Origin: Septoria linicola
Taxonomy: Eukaryota > Ascomycota > Dothideomycetes > Mycosphaerellales > Mycosphaerellaceae
DNA: 64,000 bases
NCBI GenBank assembly: GCA_024114885.1
Contig: CP099420.1
Coordinates: 620,001 to 684,000, forward strand
Direction of reading: 5' to 3'
Position numbers and translations under genes: made by a program. This document shows, one piece after another, positions 28,757 to 39,004 of this stretch. Position 1 is the stretch's first letter; every line of letters starts with the position of its first letter. The notes under the pieces were generated by a model. That model searched no databases and was not told the DNA's origin. It saw nothing but the letters and a program-made list of their open reading frames with translations.

Positions 28757-31009
28757 ATGTCGAAACGCCGTCGATCGATTTCGCCAACACGCGACAAGAT
28801 CCCAGAGCCCAAACGTAGGCGATCCACTCAAGTGACGATTATAAACTGCACACTGACTCACAGCCAAATATGCTTCCCACCAATCGCCGAGGAAGAGTCC
28901 TACCCGCCTCAGCAATTCTCCTCTCACTGGGGTAAGACGTTGAAGGACCACATCATACAGGCCGGCAAAAAGGCACCTCGCTTCCTCTTTGGTGTCTTTA
29001 CGATTGATGATCTCAACCACAGCGCAACTGTTGTTAATGGGATAATTATTCCCCAATTTTTCATCGGGGCAGAGTATGCGCCTCCGATGTTCAGAATGTC
29101 GCTGCAAGATGTGAAGGACCACAATATGTGGAACTTCGAAGGTGAGTGGCCAACGAGTGTGCGCCGCGCTCTTTGGTCGACCTGGGACGCCTCTCTACGC
29201 TCTACAGTGGAGAGAGCGATTCAGATGAGCAAAGGCCAGTGTGTCTCCGTCGTCGTTCTGGACACAAAGCGCCTGGGCCCCAACAATGTTGTTCTTCGCG
29301 ACACCGACAAGTACCTCGTGGAGCATGAAGAGAGCAAGCCATTTCCCGGCGATGGGTGGTATTTCATTTTCGGCCCAATCCTCCCCCATGCATTCTCTAT
29401 GATTCCGCTGGCTGCTCTAGCCACTCCCGTGCCGCACGAAGAGCTGCTAAATAAACTGAGGCAGAGTAACTCAGGCCCTTCACTTGCTTTGACGGACATC
29501 TTTGATACCAGAGAGAACCCACTCATCACTGACTTCGACGATGAGCTCATCATGGCGACAAAGTTCGGACGGCTCTTTGGCGGTCACTTTGCATTGCCCG
29601 TGGCATGCATGGCGATCGGCTGTCTCGCCCGTCATCCCGACCTTCAAATCATTTGGCTTGAGCAAGACTCTCATCTGAGGTCTTTGACAGCGTCGAATTT
29701 CAAAGATTTCGCGGTTCCGGTATCTTGGCTCAAGGACCTGTCTATCACACGAGAGAAAGCATCATTGCTCGCAGTCCCTGACGCTCGTCGAGGAATGCGG
29801 TTGCTCAGGGACATCGTCAAGTGTAGACGCCAGCCAAGGCAGACTAAGAAAGCAGTGGCAGATATCACCTCTATGCTGACTCGCTTCAATCTTGGAATGC
29901 AGTTCGGTGTTCTGGAAGGTGCTTCGTGTGAGAGCTCGACATTCTGCACTCCCGGCCCTTCTCAGCCAGAGTCTGAAGAGTCTGAGGAAGAGATTGATGA
30001 CGTCGAAGATGACTTGCTCAAGGGCTCTCCAATTGACGATTCATTGCCGCCGTTACAGAGGCAGCTACTGAAAGCGCAGTCCTACACTCCACGCTACCTC
30101 TTTCGGGCGTGGAACAACACAGATCGCATGTCGGGCGGTCATCCGGGCCTTAACACAACTACCGCCATCACTCCTCGCGCTTTCCTGCATCGCCTTGCGA
30201 GTGCTACAACCAGTATCTACGACATCCCGGAGTCTGAGCTGCGACGTATGTGCATTACCCACCTCAGAACCGGGAAAGATCCGCAATTCATGACACATTC
30301 CTCCTCATGGACAGCATCTATCCAAGTGGCATTCCATTTTGCGCGAGGCAGCCCCGACACCTGTTACATCAGCATCATCGACACCAAGGAGCTCAGAGAC
30401 AGCAACGCCATCATGCACGTACCCTCGCTGGAGTTTCTGATTGGTGAGTGGAACTACGAATGGGAGTACCTGGCCCATGGTATCGTCAGTGGCTCCGCCT
30501 TGAAAGCTGTACCTCTGCGAGCTTTCAAAGCTGCCGGCATACCAACTGTAGCCTACGACTTCACCATTCCAATGCGCCTATACGATGCGTACCAATTGGG
30601 CCACTGGCGGGCAATCGAGAAGTCAGCACGTATCACTATCGCGGAGCTTGAAGGCGCGAAGCAGGTCGCAAGTCTCTATGGTGAGAAATTTGGCACCCCA
30701 GTCTTGCTTGCTATCTTGACGCTCAAGCAGCGCAGTCGCGACTTCTGGCGAAGTCGGTATGAGCTGGAAAGTGCTTTGCCTCTGTTTGTCGAAACTACCA
30801 AGGACTTTGTTGTGCCAGCGGAACTGTACGCGGACGCTAGCATATTGACTGACATCGTCTACACGACGGAATACGAGAACGTTGAGCGGATGATTCGTAT
30901 GTTGAGAGAACTGGTCAATTGGCGGCATGGCAAGGGCGCAAGAGGTAGGAAGATGGTCGCGCCTTGGAAGGAGGTTAAGGTCGAAGAGGGGGACATGGAG
31001 GTGCCGTGA
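28757..31009 (+). CDS. Tandem DUF7587-like protein with ADP-ribosyltransferase-like hallmarks
   Basis: Intronless ORF of 750 aa, ATG at 28757. It starts with a basic, nuclear-signal-like head ('MSKRRRSIS', 'PEPKRRRS'). Two related domains follow. Copy 1 (about 70-290) has 'APRFLFGVF', 'LWSTWDASLRSTVERA', 'VSVVVLDTKRL', 'GWYFIFGPIL' and 'FGRLFGGHFALPVACMAI'. Copy 2 (about 440-655) has 'TPRYLFRAW', 'HSSSWTASIQVAFHFA', 'CYISIIDTKEL', 'WEYLAHGIVSG' and 'ASLYGEKFGTPVLLAIL'. An acidic linker (405-420) separates them. Arg450, the Ser cluster at 515-517 and Glu570 follow the R-S-E order of toxin-class ADP-ribosyltransferase folds; copy 1 has lost the Arg and Glu equivalents. The domain matches what I know as fungal DUF7587. 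Catalysis is inference. A broken paralogue lies at 10031-12199. Confidence 0.85.
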   Translation: MSKRRRSISPTRDKIPEPKRRRSTQVTIINCTLTHSQICFPPIAEEESYPPQQFSSHWGKTLKDHIIQAGKKAPRFLFGVFTIDDLNHSATVVNGIIIPQFFIGAEYAPPMFRMSLQDVKDHNMWNFEGEWPTSVRRALWSTWDASLRSTVERAIQMSKGQCVSVVVLDTKRLGPNNVVLRDTDKYLVEHEESKPFPGDGWYFIFGPILPHAFSMIPLAALATPVPHEELLNKLRQSNSGPSLALTDIFDTRENPLITDFDDELIMATKFGRLFGGHFALPVACMAIGCLARHPDLQIIWLEQDSHLRSLTASNFKDFAVPVSWLKDLSITREKASLLAVPDARRGMRLLRDIVKCRRQPRQTKKAVADITSMLTRFNLGMQFGVLEGASCESSTFCTPGPSQPESEESEEEIDDVEDDLLKGSPIDDSLPPLQRQLLKAQSYTPRYLFRAWNNTDRMSGGHPGLNTTTAITPRAFLHRLASATTSIYDIPESELRRMCITHLRTGKDPQFMTHSSSWTASIQVAFHFARGSPDTCYISIIDTKELRDSNAIMHVPSLEFLIGEWNYEWEYLAHGIVSGSALKAVPLRAFKAAGIPTVAYDFTIPMRLYDAYQLGHWRAIEKSARITIAELEGAKQVASLYGEKFGTPVLLAILTLKQRSRDFWRSRYELESALPLFVETTKDFVVPAELYADASILTDIVYTTEYENVERMIRMLRELVNWRHGKGARGRKMVAPWKEVKVEEGDMEVP

Positions 31010-31201
31010 GTAATGACGCTGAGCACCCGCAAGCAGTTTTATGAGCATATTCATCTTGATCGAGGCATGTCAAATACATTGACGTGACACGAATCACGTG
31101 TTTGGTCCCACTCCTTGGCATTGCGGCACGACTGTCTGCACGCGCCTTGACCTTACCTTGTCGTGTACTCAGACCTCGTACCATCAACACAGCCCGGGCC
31201 C

Positions 31202-32029
31202 ATGGCACGTCTTACTGGACGAGAGCTGAGGGAGCATAGAAGAGAGCTCAATGAAGCACGCGAAAGTCGTCGCGCCCAAGAAGCAGCCAATCCTCCACGA
31301 GCGCTCAATGTTGATGCTGCGGCAGTGCAGCGACGAACCGAAATCGTAGCGGCACTGCTGTTGTTCTATGAGTTCCTGACCGCTCTACACATACCAGCAA
31401 GTGCTCTCAAGCGTCCACCACACGGGGGATGGCCTAGCGTGACTGCTGAACGATTCGCCTTCCTGGGCAAGACCGACGTAGCGATCGACATCCTCAAGCA
31501 TATCCCGTACATTAGCGAGGACGAGATTTTTGAGGACTACTATCAGATTTACGAGCAGTGCGTATGCAATGACTACGTTGGTACGCGGTTCGAACGGATG
31601 GCCGTTGATTACCAGTCGCGCGACGCGGTCGATCCGGTCGACTTCATGGGCGATGATTCCCCGTGGCCAAATGTGAAGGAACCGGAGCACATCATCACTC
31701 TAGGCCGATCTGCGAAGGCTGATGTAGGCCATCATATGTTTCTCGACACACGCAACGGAAGCGTTGTGCTCGTCGAATTCATTGATGGGCGCTGCACTGA
31801 TGAGAAATCTATGCGGGAGAGATTTGAGAGTCTGATGCGCGGTTTTCGCAATCTAACAATATTTCCGATTGCAGCTGACGATGTTGCAATACAAGGCAAA
31901 AGTCCTCTGGACGAAACACAATTTGCGCAACTGAAGGCAACCTATCAAATGCATGGCTGGCCTACTTCTGAATATCGCAAAGACGAATGTATGCTAGCAA
32001 TCAAGGAGCTCTTCCGTAGCTTTTCTTAG
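31202..32029 (+). CDS. Fungal hypothetical protein
   Basis: Single-exon ORF, 275 aa from the ATG at 31202 (an upstream open stretch to 31163 lacks ATG). The N-terminal 40 residues form a charged helix ('RELREHRRELNEARESRR'). Then comes 'LHIPASALKRPPHGGWPSVT', 'FLGKTDVAIDILKHIPYI' and 'HIITLGRSAKADVGHHMFLDTRNGSVVLVEF'. This pattern, a 'PHGGWP' motif followed by a 'G...T..G' segment, recurs in lineage-specific proteins of filamentous ascomycetes without a named function. No signal peptide, membrane helix or catalytic motif is apparent. It lies 192 bp downstream of the DUF7587-like gene on the same strand. Confidence 0.7.
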   Translation: MARLTGRELREHRRELNEARESRRAQEAANPPRALNVDAAAVQRRTEIVAALLLFYEFLTALHIPASALKRPPHGGWPSVTAERFAFLGKTDVAIDILKHIPYISEDEIFEDYYQIYEQCVCNDYVGTRFERMAVDYQSRDAVDPVDFMGDDSPWPNVKEPEHIITLGRSAKADVGHHMFLDTRNGSVVLVEFIDGRCTDEKSMRERFESLMRGFRNLTIFPIAADDVAIQGKSPLDETQFAQLKATYQMHGWPTSEYRKDECMLAIKELFRSFS

Positions 32030-32738
32030 AACACTTGTGGAGACGTCTATGCCATAATCATGGTGCAACACTTCGCGGCCTACTGCGAAAGGATTGCTTG
32101 GCATTGCGGCAAGGTGCCTCGCGCTTAATCAAAGCTAAACCTTGTCAAGCGCTCGTCATCAGAAAGCTCTGCTGTGCCGCAGCCTTATGCTTAGCGTTGA
32201 TGCACTATTCTACAGGAGACCTGTCCAACACGAGCTAAAGGGCCAATCTACGTGCGCCGCAAAGGCCTCCGTTGCAAGAGTACCGGGATCGGACTGACAC
32301 ATGGCACGCTCAGCGGCAAGGAGGCACTTGGGATGCAGCACCTTGACTACTCTACATGTGCATGTACGCTGCGACAATGCCCGCGCCTCTTCCAACTGCA
32401 TACAACCGCCAAGCGGCAACTATCCCACTCGCTGGCTGTCCTCGAGTGGCGCGTGCGGCGTCCATTCTCTTTCGACACGCCTCCATGCCGAGGCCTGGCC
32501 GATCGAGGGCATTGCCAGTCCAGCAGTAACATTGTACCTGCTGCTAGTACCAGTAGCTGAAAAATGGAGCATTGTACAAGACCCCAATGGAGCTCGTCGC
32601 GCCTCGCAGACTACATAAGTAGCTCAATCTTGCGCTGTCTTCAGCATGGCATGAAACACCACCATTCGTAACTACTCACGCCAGCCTCAAGACGAATACT
32701 CATTGATCGCATTGTATCCTTTGCTACTTGCCGCATCG
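32030..32738. other. Intergenic, nothing recognised
   Basis: Only short unsupported frames. This stretch could hold the original promoter or first exon of the decayed nuclease-like gene that follows. Confidence 0.4.
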
Positions 32739-35449
32739 ATGCGCCTCCCTATGCTTTCGATCCTGCTAGGAGCTGATCGGAGCATCGCCAGTCCCGCAAG
32801 GACCGAGGTCAAGTATCAGCATGCAGCCCCAAATAATGCTCTGACACGTCGGTAAGACTCTTTCAAGCCTCTGCCGGGCTCACCGACCCTCACTCCGGTA
32901 TCTTGTGAGTCTTCCTGATCGACCAACCTCGCAAGAAGGCGAACTGATCTGCTTGCCCAGACTGTACCGAGGTTCTGGACGACGGTCGACAGGTGCTGCA
33001 TTCGAAGACTCTTGGAAGCTGTACTTATAATACTGCTAAGCCCTTACCCTCTCTTTCGACGTCCGACCCCGGTGCCAATAATGGTCAGAACGTATTGGAC
33101 GAGGGCAAAATCCGGCCGCGACTGGTGACAACCGACCTGTCGCTGTTTCCACTGATGGCGGTTGCAGCATATTCCAGCGAAGAGTCATGAACTTGGATGG
33201 AACGCAAACTTGGCAGTCTATTGATCGCGATGTCAGCTCCAAAGTGTGTCAAGAATACTGCCAGAAACAACTGGACGATAGCCTATCTAAAGGCTCAATT
33301 GCAGGGGGTACCTGTGTTGCTATCGGCGATCCAATCGCCTGGCAGTACTATGCAGGTATGTCAGACGACGACATTTATGTTCACGTGCTATGGCTAACCC
33401 CACACCAGGTGTTACACAGATCGCTTCTGGAAAATGCGCTTGAAATGATGCATTCATCAATCAGATAATCGATCAATTCGTCAATCACGCCATTCCAGCT
33501 ATTGAAGAGGTGACACACATCCCTATCAACGTGACGAGCGTATGGTGATATCTAACTTTGATCAGGTGACGTGTAAGACATGGGTTACTGCTCTACGTAC
33601 TGTGCTGCAAGCTGGAATTAGTGCTATCCCTGGTATAGGAGGAGCGATCGGTTCTGGAGTAGTACTCGCAATGCAGGCAGCAGAGACTGCAGCCTACACA
33701 TTCGAGAGGCCAGACGACATTGTCACTGGATTCCAGGCTTGGATTGAGGCTCCTTCCAGTGCCGCTAGCGATCCTTCGACGTGGGCACTTGACAAGGCTT
33801 GTGGTAACAAGTATACGCCACCTGAAGCTCAGCAGATCTTTGGCGCTTTCAACATGGCCTCTGCTGGAGTCGGCGCGAACTCTTCTCTGGAGCTGCCCGA
33901 GCCTGGCCTCCCCCGTTTCCGAAAAGTAGTGGATCCATCGACGATATGCTCGGCTATTTGGGGGACCTTGGCGGCCGACCTAAAGGTAAGGGAGGTCGTA
34001 AAGGGGATGGTAAGAGTGATAGCGCCCCTGCCACGACCGCTTCGCCTCAACCACCGGACAAACCCAAGCAATGCGCACGTCGAAACGGACGAAGAGCACC
34101 CGGTCCCAACAAAGGTGACAGTGTCAAACCACAAATGTCAGATCTTGCTAATGACCTGCAGATGATTGTGAAGATAAAGATACGATCACTGTCATTCCCA
34201 CGTCAGTAGCAGCCAACAATCAGAAGGTCCAGACCATGACTTGTGATGGGGTAGCTCATACACAGGCCTGTGCACATTACTATTCGATGATACATGCAAA
34301 CCCCAACAACAGAGCAAAAAGCAGATTCACATGCGAGGACGCCAACGCGAGAAACGGCCGTGCGTTCTATACACGTACATGGAACAGCCAGCACCACAAG
34401 GATTGGCGAGGATTCCACGACGACGAATATATCTTTGTTGGAAAGCGCGTCAAAAGCAAAGAAAAGCCATGCAATGCGAGGCTGATGAGTGGCCACCTGC
34501 ATACTTCATACCTCGTGGCAAAGAGCGAGAGAAGGAGTGGGCCCAGAGAATTCGTTCGATTCCCTCTGGTGAGAACGGTGGCGCTGGCAACCTCTGGCAA
34601 GGGTTCTGCGCTCAACACGACGGGGGCAAGTACAACAATCAGCGCGTGCGAATTTCCGATTTCGATGACAATACTGAAGAGATTCTCGAGGACGAGACTG
34701 AATTTCTCAAGGAGAAACTAAACGAGAAACTGCTCGCGCCGCTCGGCAAGCCGAACACAAAGATCGGCGACAAAACTGATACACATTCCTATGCAACAGT
34801 CACATATACACGGGCAGTTTTCGAACTCGAGTTCAACTGGGGAGACATGGAAGTACCTTCTGCGCAGAACAACTGGTATCTTGATGAGAACCCATGTTGG
34901 CCCCGCTACATCGCAGGAGATGATCCGGGGTTTGTTCTTCTTGCCGATGATCCGTGGTACGATGGCCATCCTGATCTCAAGAAAAGGGTCGACCGCTGGG
35001 CTAAACCCCCCACGGACACGGAGAAGGCCGATGCCGCGAAAGCAAAGGCTGCCGACGAATCTTCTGACGACAGTGATGGGCCGCCTCCTGCCAAAGCACC
35101 GAAGCTCAACCCGCCAGCAGCAGATTCGAGGAAGTTCAAGCGCTTGGACCTCGTTGATGGTCGCCTTGTACTACGTGACGAGATCTCGAACGCCACACGG
35201 CCTCTGACAGCCGATGAGATCCGACACAACGTGGAAGTGAGCGACTGCGCTGATCGGCATTGCTCTCGAGAACGACGCAACGGCGAAGATAGTCTCTTCT
35301 TGCCTGGATCTGGTCCACCACCGACGCCATCTGTCAACGTAGCGGTGCCGACTATGATCACTAGCGTACTTCTTCAAGCGAGAGCGGAGCCTGCCAGTTT
35401 GACGCCGGCTGTGGCACAGGTGACCGCGCCTTCGAGGCCTGTTGTATAG
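32739..35449 (+). pseudogene. Decayed NucA/NucB-like (DEWPP) nuclease-domain gene
   Basis: Frames on the plus strand can be ordered into one multi-exon gene. Supported introns are 33356-33408 (branch GGCTAAC), 33510-33565 (branch ATCTAAC) and 34115-34161 (branch GCTAATGAC); one at about 33123-33175 is likely. Cys-rich N-terminal exons are followed by a hydrophobic 'PGIGGAIGSGVVLAMQAAET' segment, a Gly/Lys-rich linker and 'NSQHHKDWRGFHDD'. Last is a NucB-type block 'DEWPPAYF' (34484-34507) with 'IPSGENGGAGNLW'. Lesions are TGA at 33441-33443 inside exon 'GKCA-stop-NDAF', a frame change at a C run (33910-33914) and another at an A run near 34462. TAA at 32853-32855 is either a stop or part of a GTAAGA donor. 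The 3' half alone stays open to 35449. The first exon is uncertain. Confidence 0.65.
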
Positions 35450-35891
35450 CGGGTACTGGTATCATCTGACATGATTTCCCCAGTACCTTACCCGTAGCAT
35501 AGTGTCGTCTCTTCATAGCACAGTCTATTCTGCCAGAATCGTAGCACTACTCTTAAACAGATAGACCGGGACAAGAGCATCTGACCGCGTCCTTCTACAA
35601 GTCCCGACAGAGGGTTCACAGCCGTTGAGTAACAGCGGTGATCCGAGATAATTCTGTAACTCCAACAGCAGACTTCATGACTGGCGATGCCACGAGTCAA
35701 TGTAGCGTCCCATATACTCAGGCATTCCCGCAGCTGATCGGCACTAGCGCGCGTTAGCGTCCACAGTGATGAATCTCTACAAACACTTCTTCGAATTTCG
35801 ATTTATACTCACTTTTTGAGACATCAACTTTGCGCCGATTGACTCGACATCATTAGACAGATCTCGTACATACAGCTAAGAGGGACTCGAC
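35450..35891. other. Intergenic, nothing recognised
   Basis: Upstream region of the F-box gene. The AT-rich stretch near 35799-35815 ('ATTTATACTC') is a possible TATA-like site about 85 bp before the ATG. Confidence 0.4.
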
Positions 35892-37109
35892 ATGCTCTAC
35901 GAAAACCAACGCTTGAGTTCACTAGAGTCGCTGCCGGCGGAGCTCCTCGAGGCCATTGCCGGCTATCTAGATATCAAAGAGCTCACTTCTCTTCGAGTTG
36001 CTAGCATCGAGTGTCTGAGCAAAACCAAACAAACATTCAAACACCTCTTCACATCTTTTGGCGTTCTGCTCTGCGACTATGAAGCACTTGCAACATTACT
36101 CGACATTGCGAAGCACCCAGTCTTCGGCCGAGTGATAAGACACCTATTCATCTACACCGACGAATGCTGCGAATTTATCAACCACAGAATGATGGTACCG
36201 ATGTTCAGAGAAGAAAAAGGCACCAACTTCGACAGCACTCACTTTGTGTGCCGTCTCGAGCAGAGAGGCATGCGCCGCGACGATCTCGATTCGATCAACC
36301 TGGAATTAGCGCTTTCGCAGTTGGCAGTCCACAACAAGTTGACTTCGATGACCGTCTTGTGTCACCACACATCATCAAGCGCCATTTCCCACAGTCTACC
36401 ACCACAGCCCCTCCTTAGCAAGCGACTCCTTGGTCTCAACCGACACGCCGACTTCCATAGTCCAGGAAGCGATCTCTGCCCATCGACAAGTCAGCGGCGG
36501 ATGAAAGTGATCATCGAAGCTGTGAATGCCAGTGGACTGGTTATCGAGAACCTGAACCTTGCTGCGACGACATCGCCACGGGAGACCGAGATCTTTGGAA
36601 CACCAGAGATCTACTCCCTCTTCTGCAAAATCGTCTACCCTCTCAAAAAGCTCAGACTCGATGTCAGCTCATACACCTCCTACGACACCAACAATCAGCC
36701 TGATGAATTTTCCTACGCATGCGTTGAAAACATCCTTCACGCGATCCAACAGGCACCAAATCTCCAAGACCTCCACATCTCCTCCAGCGGCGGCGAAAAC
36801 TGCCCTCTCCTTTCCAAGCTCATCCACACCCACCTCCCTCTACTGGAATGCTTGACTCTAGCCAACGGCCTAATGGAAGTCGAAGACCTCCTCCAACTGG
36901 TCGCTACAAAGCCGAATCTTCGCAGACTCGAGCTACACGACTGGCACAATTTTGATGAGGAAGACCGGATTCGGGAGGATGAGACTGTGCAGGCTGCGTT
37001 TGTGAGGATGACGGGGATTGAGGAGGTCGTTACTGATGGGGATACGGAGGCGATATTGGAGTGTCAGAAGGAGAACATGCTGGAGGAGAGCGATGATGAT
37101 GAACAGTGA
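35892..37109 (+). CDS. F-box protein with leucine-rich C-terminal region
   Basis: Single-exon ORF of 405 aa. The F-box is at residues about 9-50: 'LSSLESLPAELLEAIAGYLD' then 'IKELTSLRVASIECL'. A folded middle region follows ('FGVLLCDYEALATLLDIAKHP'), then LRR-like repeats ('LVIENLNLAA', 'LKKLRLDVSSY', 'PNLQDLHISSSG', 'LPLLECLTLANG', 'PNLRRLELHDWHNF') at about 215-350 and an acidic tail 'LEESDDDEQ'. It would serve as the substrate-recognition subunit of an SCF ubiquitin ligase through Skp1; the target is unknown. Fungal F-box genes of this type expand in accessory regions. A relic with the same N-terminal pattern lies at 6508-7065. Confidence 0.85.
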   Translation: MLYENQRLSSLESLPAELLEAIAGYLDIKELTSLRVASIECLSKTKQTFKHLFTSFGVLLCDYEALATLLDIAKHPVFGRVIRHLFIYTDECCEFINHRMMVPMFREEKGTNFDSTHFVCRLEQRGMRRDDLDSINLELALSQLAVHNKLTSMTVLCHHTSSSAISHSLPPQPLLSKRLLGLNRHADFHSPGSDLCPSTSQRRMKVIIEAVNASGLVIENLNLAATTSPRETEIFGTPEIYSLFCKIVYPLKKLRLDVSSYTSYDTNNQPDEFSYACVENILHAIQQAPNLQDLHISSSGGENCPLLSKLIHTHLPLLECLTLANGLMEVEDLLQLVATKPNLRRLELHDWHNFDEEDRIREDETVQAAFVRMTGIEEVVTDGDTEAILECQKENMLEESDDDEQ

Positions 37110-37969
37110 TGGGGAGAGTTCGATCCAGAGCACGAGGTTGGGATTTAGATGAGCTGTGTTTTGGTATCGCTCGTCAGAAGTAGTCGCTGTTGGATGGAAT
37201 AAGTGGTTTGGCGTATGAAGCTCAAGTCTTCTCTCTTCTGCTCCATAGCATTTTCGTTCAACGAAGCCTGCGCACCCTTGCAATCTGCCACAACGAGCCC
37301 TCAGCTCTCGATTCCAGCCTCCTCTTCATCAAGTCGCTGAACGTTAGACATCCGACTCCTCAACCTTGGGCCCTGACCATTTCCCTCGTCGTCGGATATA
37401 CGAAATACCGTCGTCGTTCCGCATAAGCCTGATCTTGATGTCCTTCGACCCACGATTCAGATCCTCGACTCGCTGTGATAGGTAGCCGGTCTATTCATCG
37501 CGACGACTCCATTATATTCCGTACAGAATAGTGGCAGTAGAGAATATTTCCACGTTCTGACGTGCCGTAGTCTACTAGACGAGAGGATGACACCGAGGAA
37601 GAATATCAGGGTGAGAAGAGTGAGGGCGGCGGGAAACGCAAGCTAGTGTCTCAACTGCTCTGCCATTCGTCGTGGTACTCAGCATACTTCCAGGGCCTCG
37701 AGCTCTGTGTAGCGGTCGCGGCAACCGTGCCATTCCTTGCTGTGTGTAGCGAGCATGACACGCCTTTCGCATCCGGAGACGATGGCGTCTGCGTCTAGGT
37801 CCCGCCCACTGGTGTGCCCGGCTTCCATCACTTCTGGTTTGATCTGTTACTATTTGAACGGTGAGTGCCGGATCTGTAGCAGCTCGAGCTGATGTGTGGG
37901 GCCCCGGGTCATAGGTAAACTGACACAAATGAGCATGCTGGAAACGGCCGTCTGTTGAGCAGTCTGGTC
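37110..37969. other. Convergent intergenic region
   Basis: 860 bp between two convergent stops. A 139-codon Arg/His-rich minus frame (37575-37994) overlaps the next gene's 3' end and has no conserved sequence or credible start. Nothing else is seen. Confidence 0.45.
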
Positions 37970-39004
37970 TCAAGTATCTTTCAGCCGGCCCCATTCTGCT
38001 TTCTGCTCAACATGATCTCCTTCCAAGACCTTCCCTCTGTCCCACTCTCTTCCCTCCCCTTTCTTACTCCACTTCAGATTCCTGATGTCTTTCTCAACAT
38101 CATCCTTGGAACCCGTGCCATTCTGCCAATTGCTCACTTCCTCCTCGGTAAACCCTGCAGCTCGGAGTCTCTCGGCACCAGACTGTTTCCATCTCGCTCG
38201 ATCGCGGAGGGCTTCGAGTGCCATGTCCCAGTCGTCGCGATCTTCTTCTGGTCCCAGGTTCACGTCCGTTTTGGGGTTGTATGAAGGGTTGAAGTGGTCA
38301 TCCATGGTCGACGAGTGGTTTTGCGCGCCTCGGCCACGGGCTTTGGATTTAGGAGGAGGTGGCTTCGGCCCTATGATGGTTTCTAGGGGATCCGAGTCGG
38401 AGTCGTCGTCGTCTTTCGATGAAATGGTCTCTCTTGGTGGCGAAACCTTCCTCGACTCTTCTTTTCGCAATCGTTCCTGCTTGGGAATAGATGAAGGATC
38501 GGGCGATCTATGTCTATGGCGATGCTTCGATCCTCGTTCCGGCGACTCTGGAGGCGATCTGGACCTTGCTCGCTTGTGTCGGCTGCTGCCAGGCGCATAT
38601 CTCTCTAGACTTCGTCGTCGACGCTTGCTGTCACGATCTTGATGCCTGTCTCGTGAGCGTGACCTATGCCTGCGCTTCGGGTCGCGATCGTCATGTCTTG
38701 ACCTGGATTCAGAAGTGGGCGATCGTGATCGAGACTTCTTCTTGCCCCGCTGCAAATCCCACATACGACGTCGAGACTCACGCTCCTCCTTTTCCTTCAG
38801 AGCAGCATTGTGGCTATCTACATCTCGCACCAGGTTCTTCAAGAAGCGAGCATGTGGTTTTGGTGCTTCACCTCGTGGTCGTGACCTTCCACTCAGAAGT
38901 GAGCCAAGACCAGAGGCTACAAATCTATTCTGATCCTTCTTGACCGCGTCCCGTTTCAGTATCTCGGCGACATAGTCATCTGAGAAGGACGCGTGTGCAG
39001 GCAT
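37970..39004 (-). CDS. RS-rich nuclear protein, probably pre-mRNA-processing related
   Basis: Single-exon, 344 aa from the ATG at 39004. The frame is open further upstream to 39142, but that part is Arg-rich and unconserved. The N terminus 'FSDDYVAEILKRDAVKKDQN' and 'VASGLGSLLSGRSRPRGEAPKPH' is a conserved fungal block. It is followed by a Glu/Arg helix and a long RS/RD/RH repeat domain (about 90-190) typical of splicing factors. The C-terminal conserved motifs are 'IIGPKPPPPKSKARGRGA', 'MDDHFNPSYNPKTDV' and a helix 'WDMALEALRDRARWKQSGAERL'. A role in or near the spliceosome is inferred from the RS domain. It is divergent from Sos7, with 208 bp between starts. Confidence 0.85.
   Translation of the reverse strand: MPAHASFSDDYVAEILKRDAVKKDQNRFVASGLGSLLSGRSRPRGEAPKPHARFLKNLVRDVDSHNAALKEKEERESRRRMWDLQRGKKKSRSRSPTSESRSRHDDRDPKRRHRSRSRDRHQDRDSKRRRRSLERYAPGSSRHKRARSRSPPESPERGSKHRHRHRSPDPSSIPKQERLRKEESRKVSPPRETISSKDDDDSDSDPLETIIGPKPPPPKSKARGRGAQNHSSTMDDHFNPSYNPKTDVNLGPEEDRDDWDMALEALRDRARWKQSGAERLRAAGFTEEEVSNWQNGTGSKDDVEKDIRNLKWSKKGEGREWDRGKVLEGDHVEQKAEWGRLKDT

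Noticed and set aside
34115..34161. Apparent frameshift in the linker of the NucA/NucB-like relic
   Set aside because: It is explained by a normal 47-nt intron (GTGACA, branch GCTAATGAC, CTGCAG) that restores frame, so it is not counted as a lesion.
37575..37994. 139-codon minus ORF after the RS-rich gene
   Set aside because: Arg/His-rich, overlaps the end of a real gene on the same strand in another frame, and has no recognisable domain.
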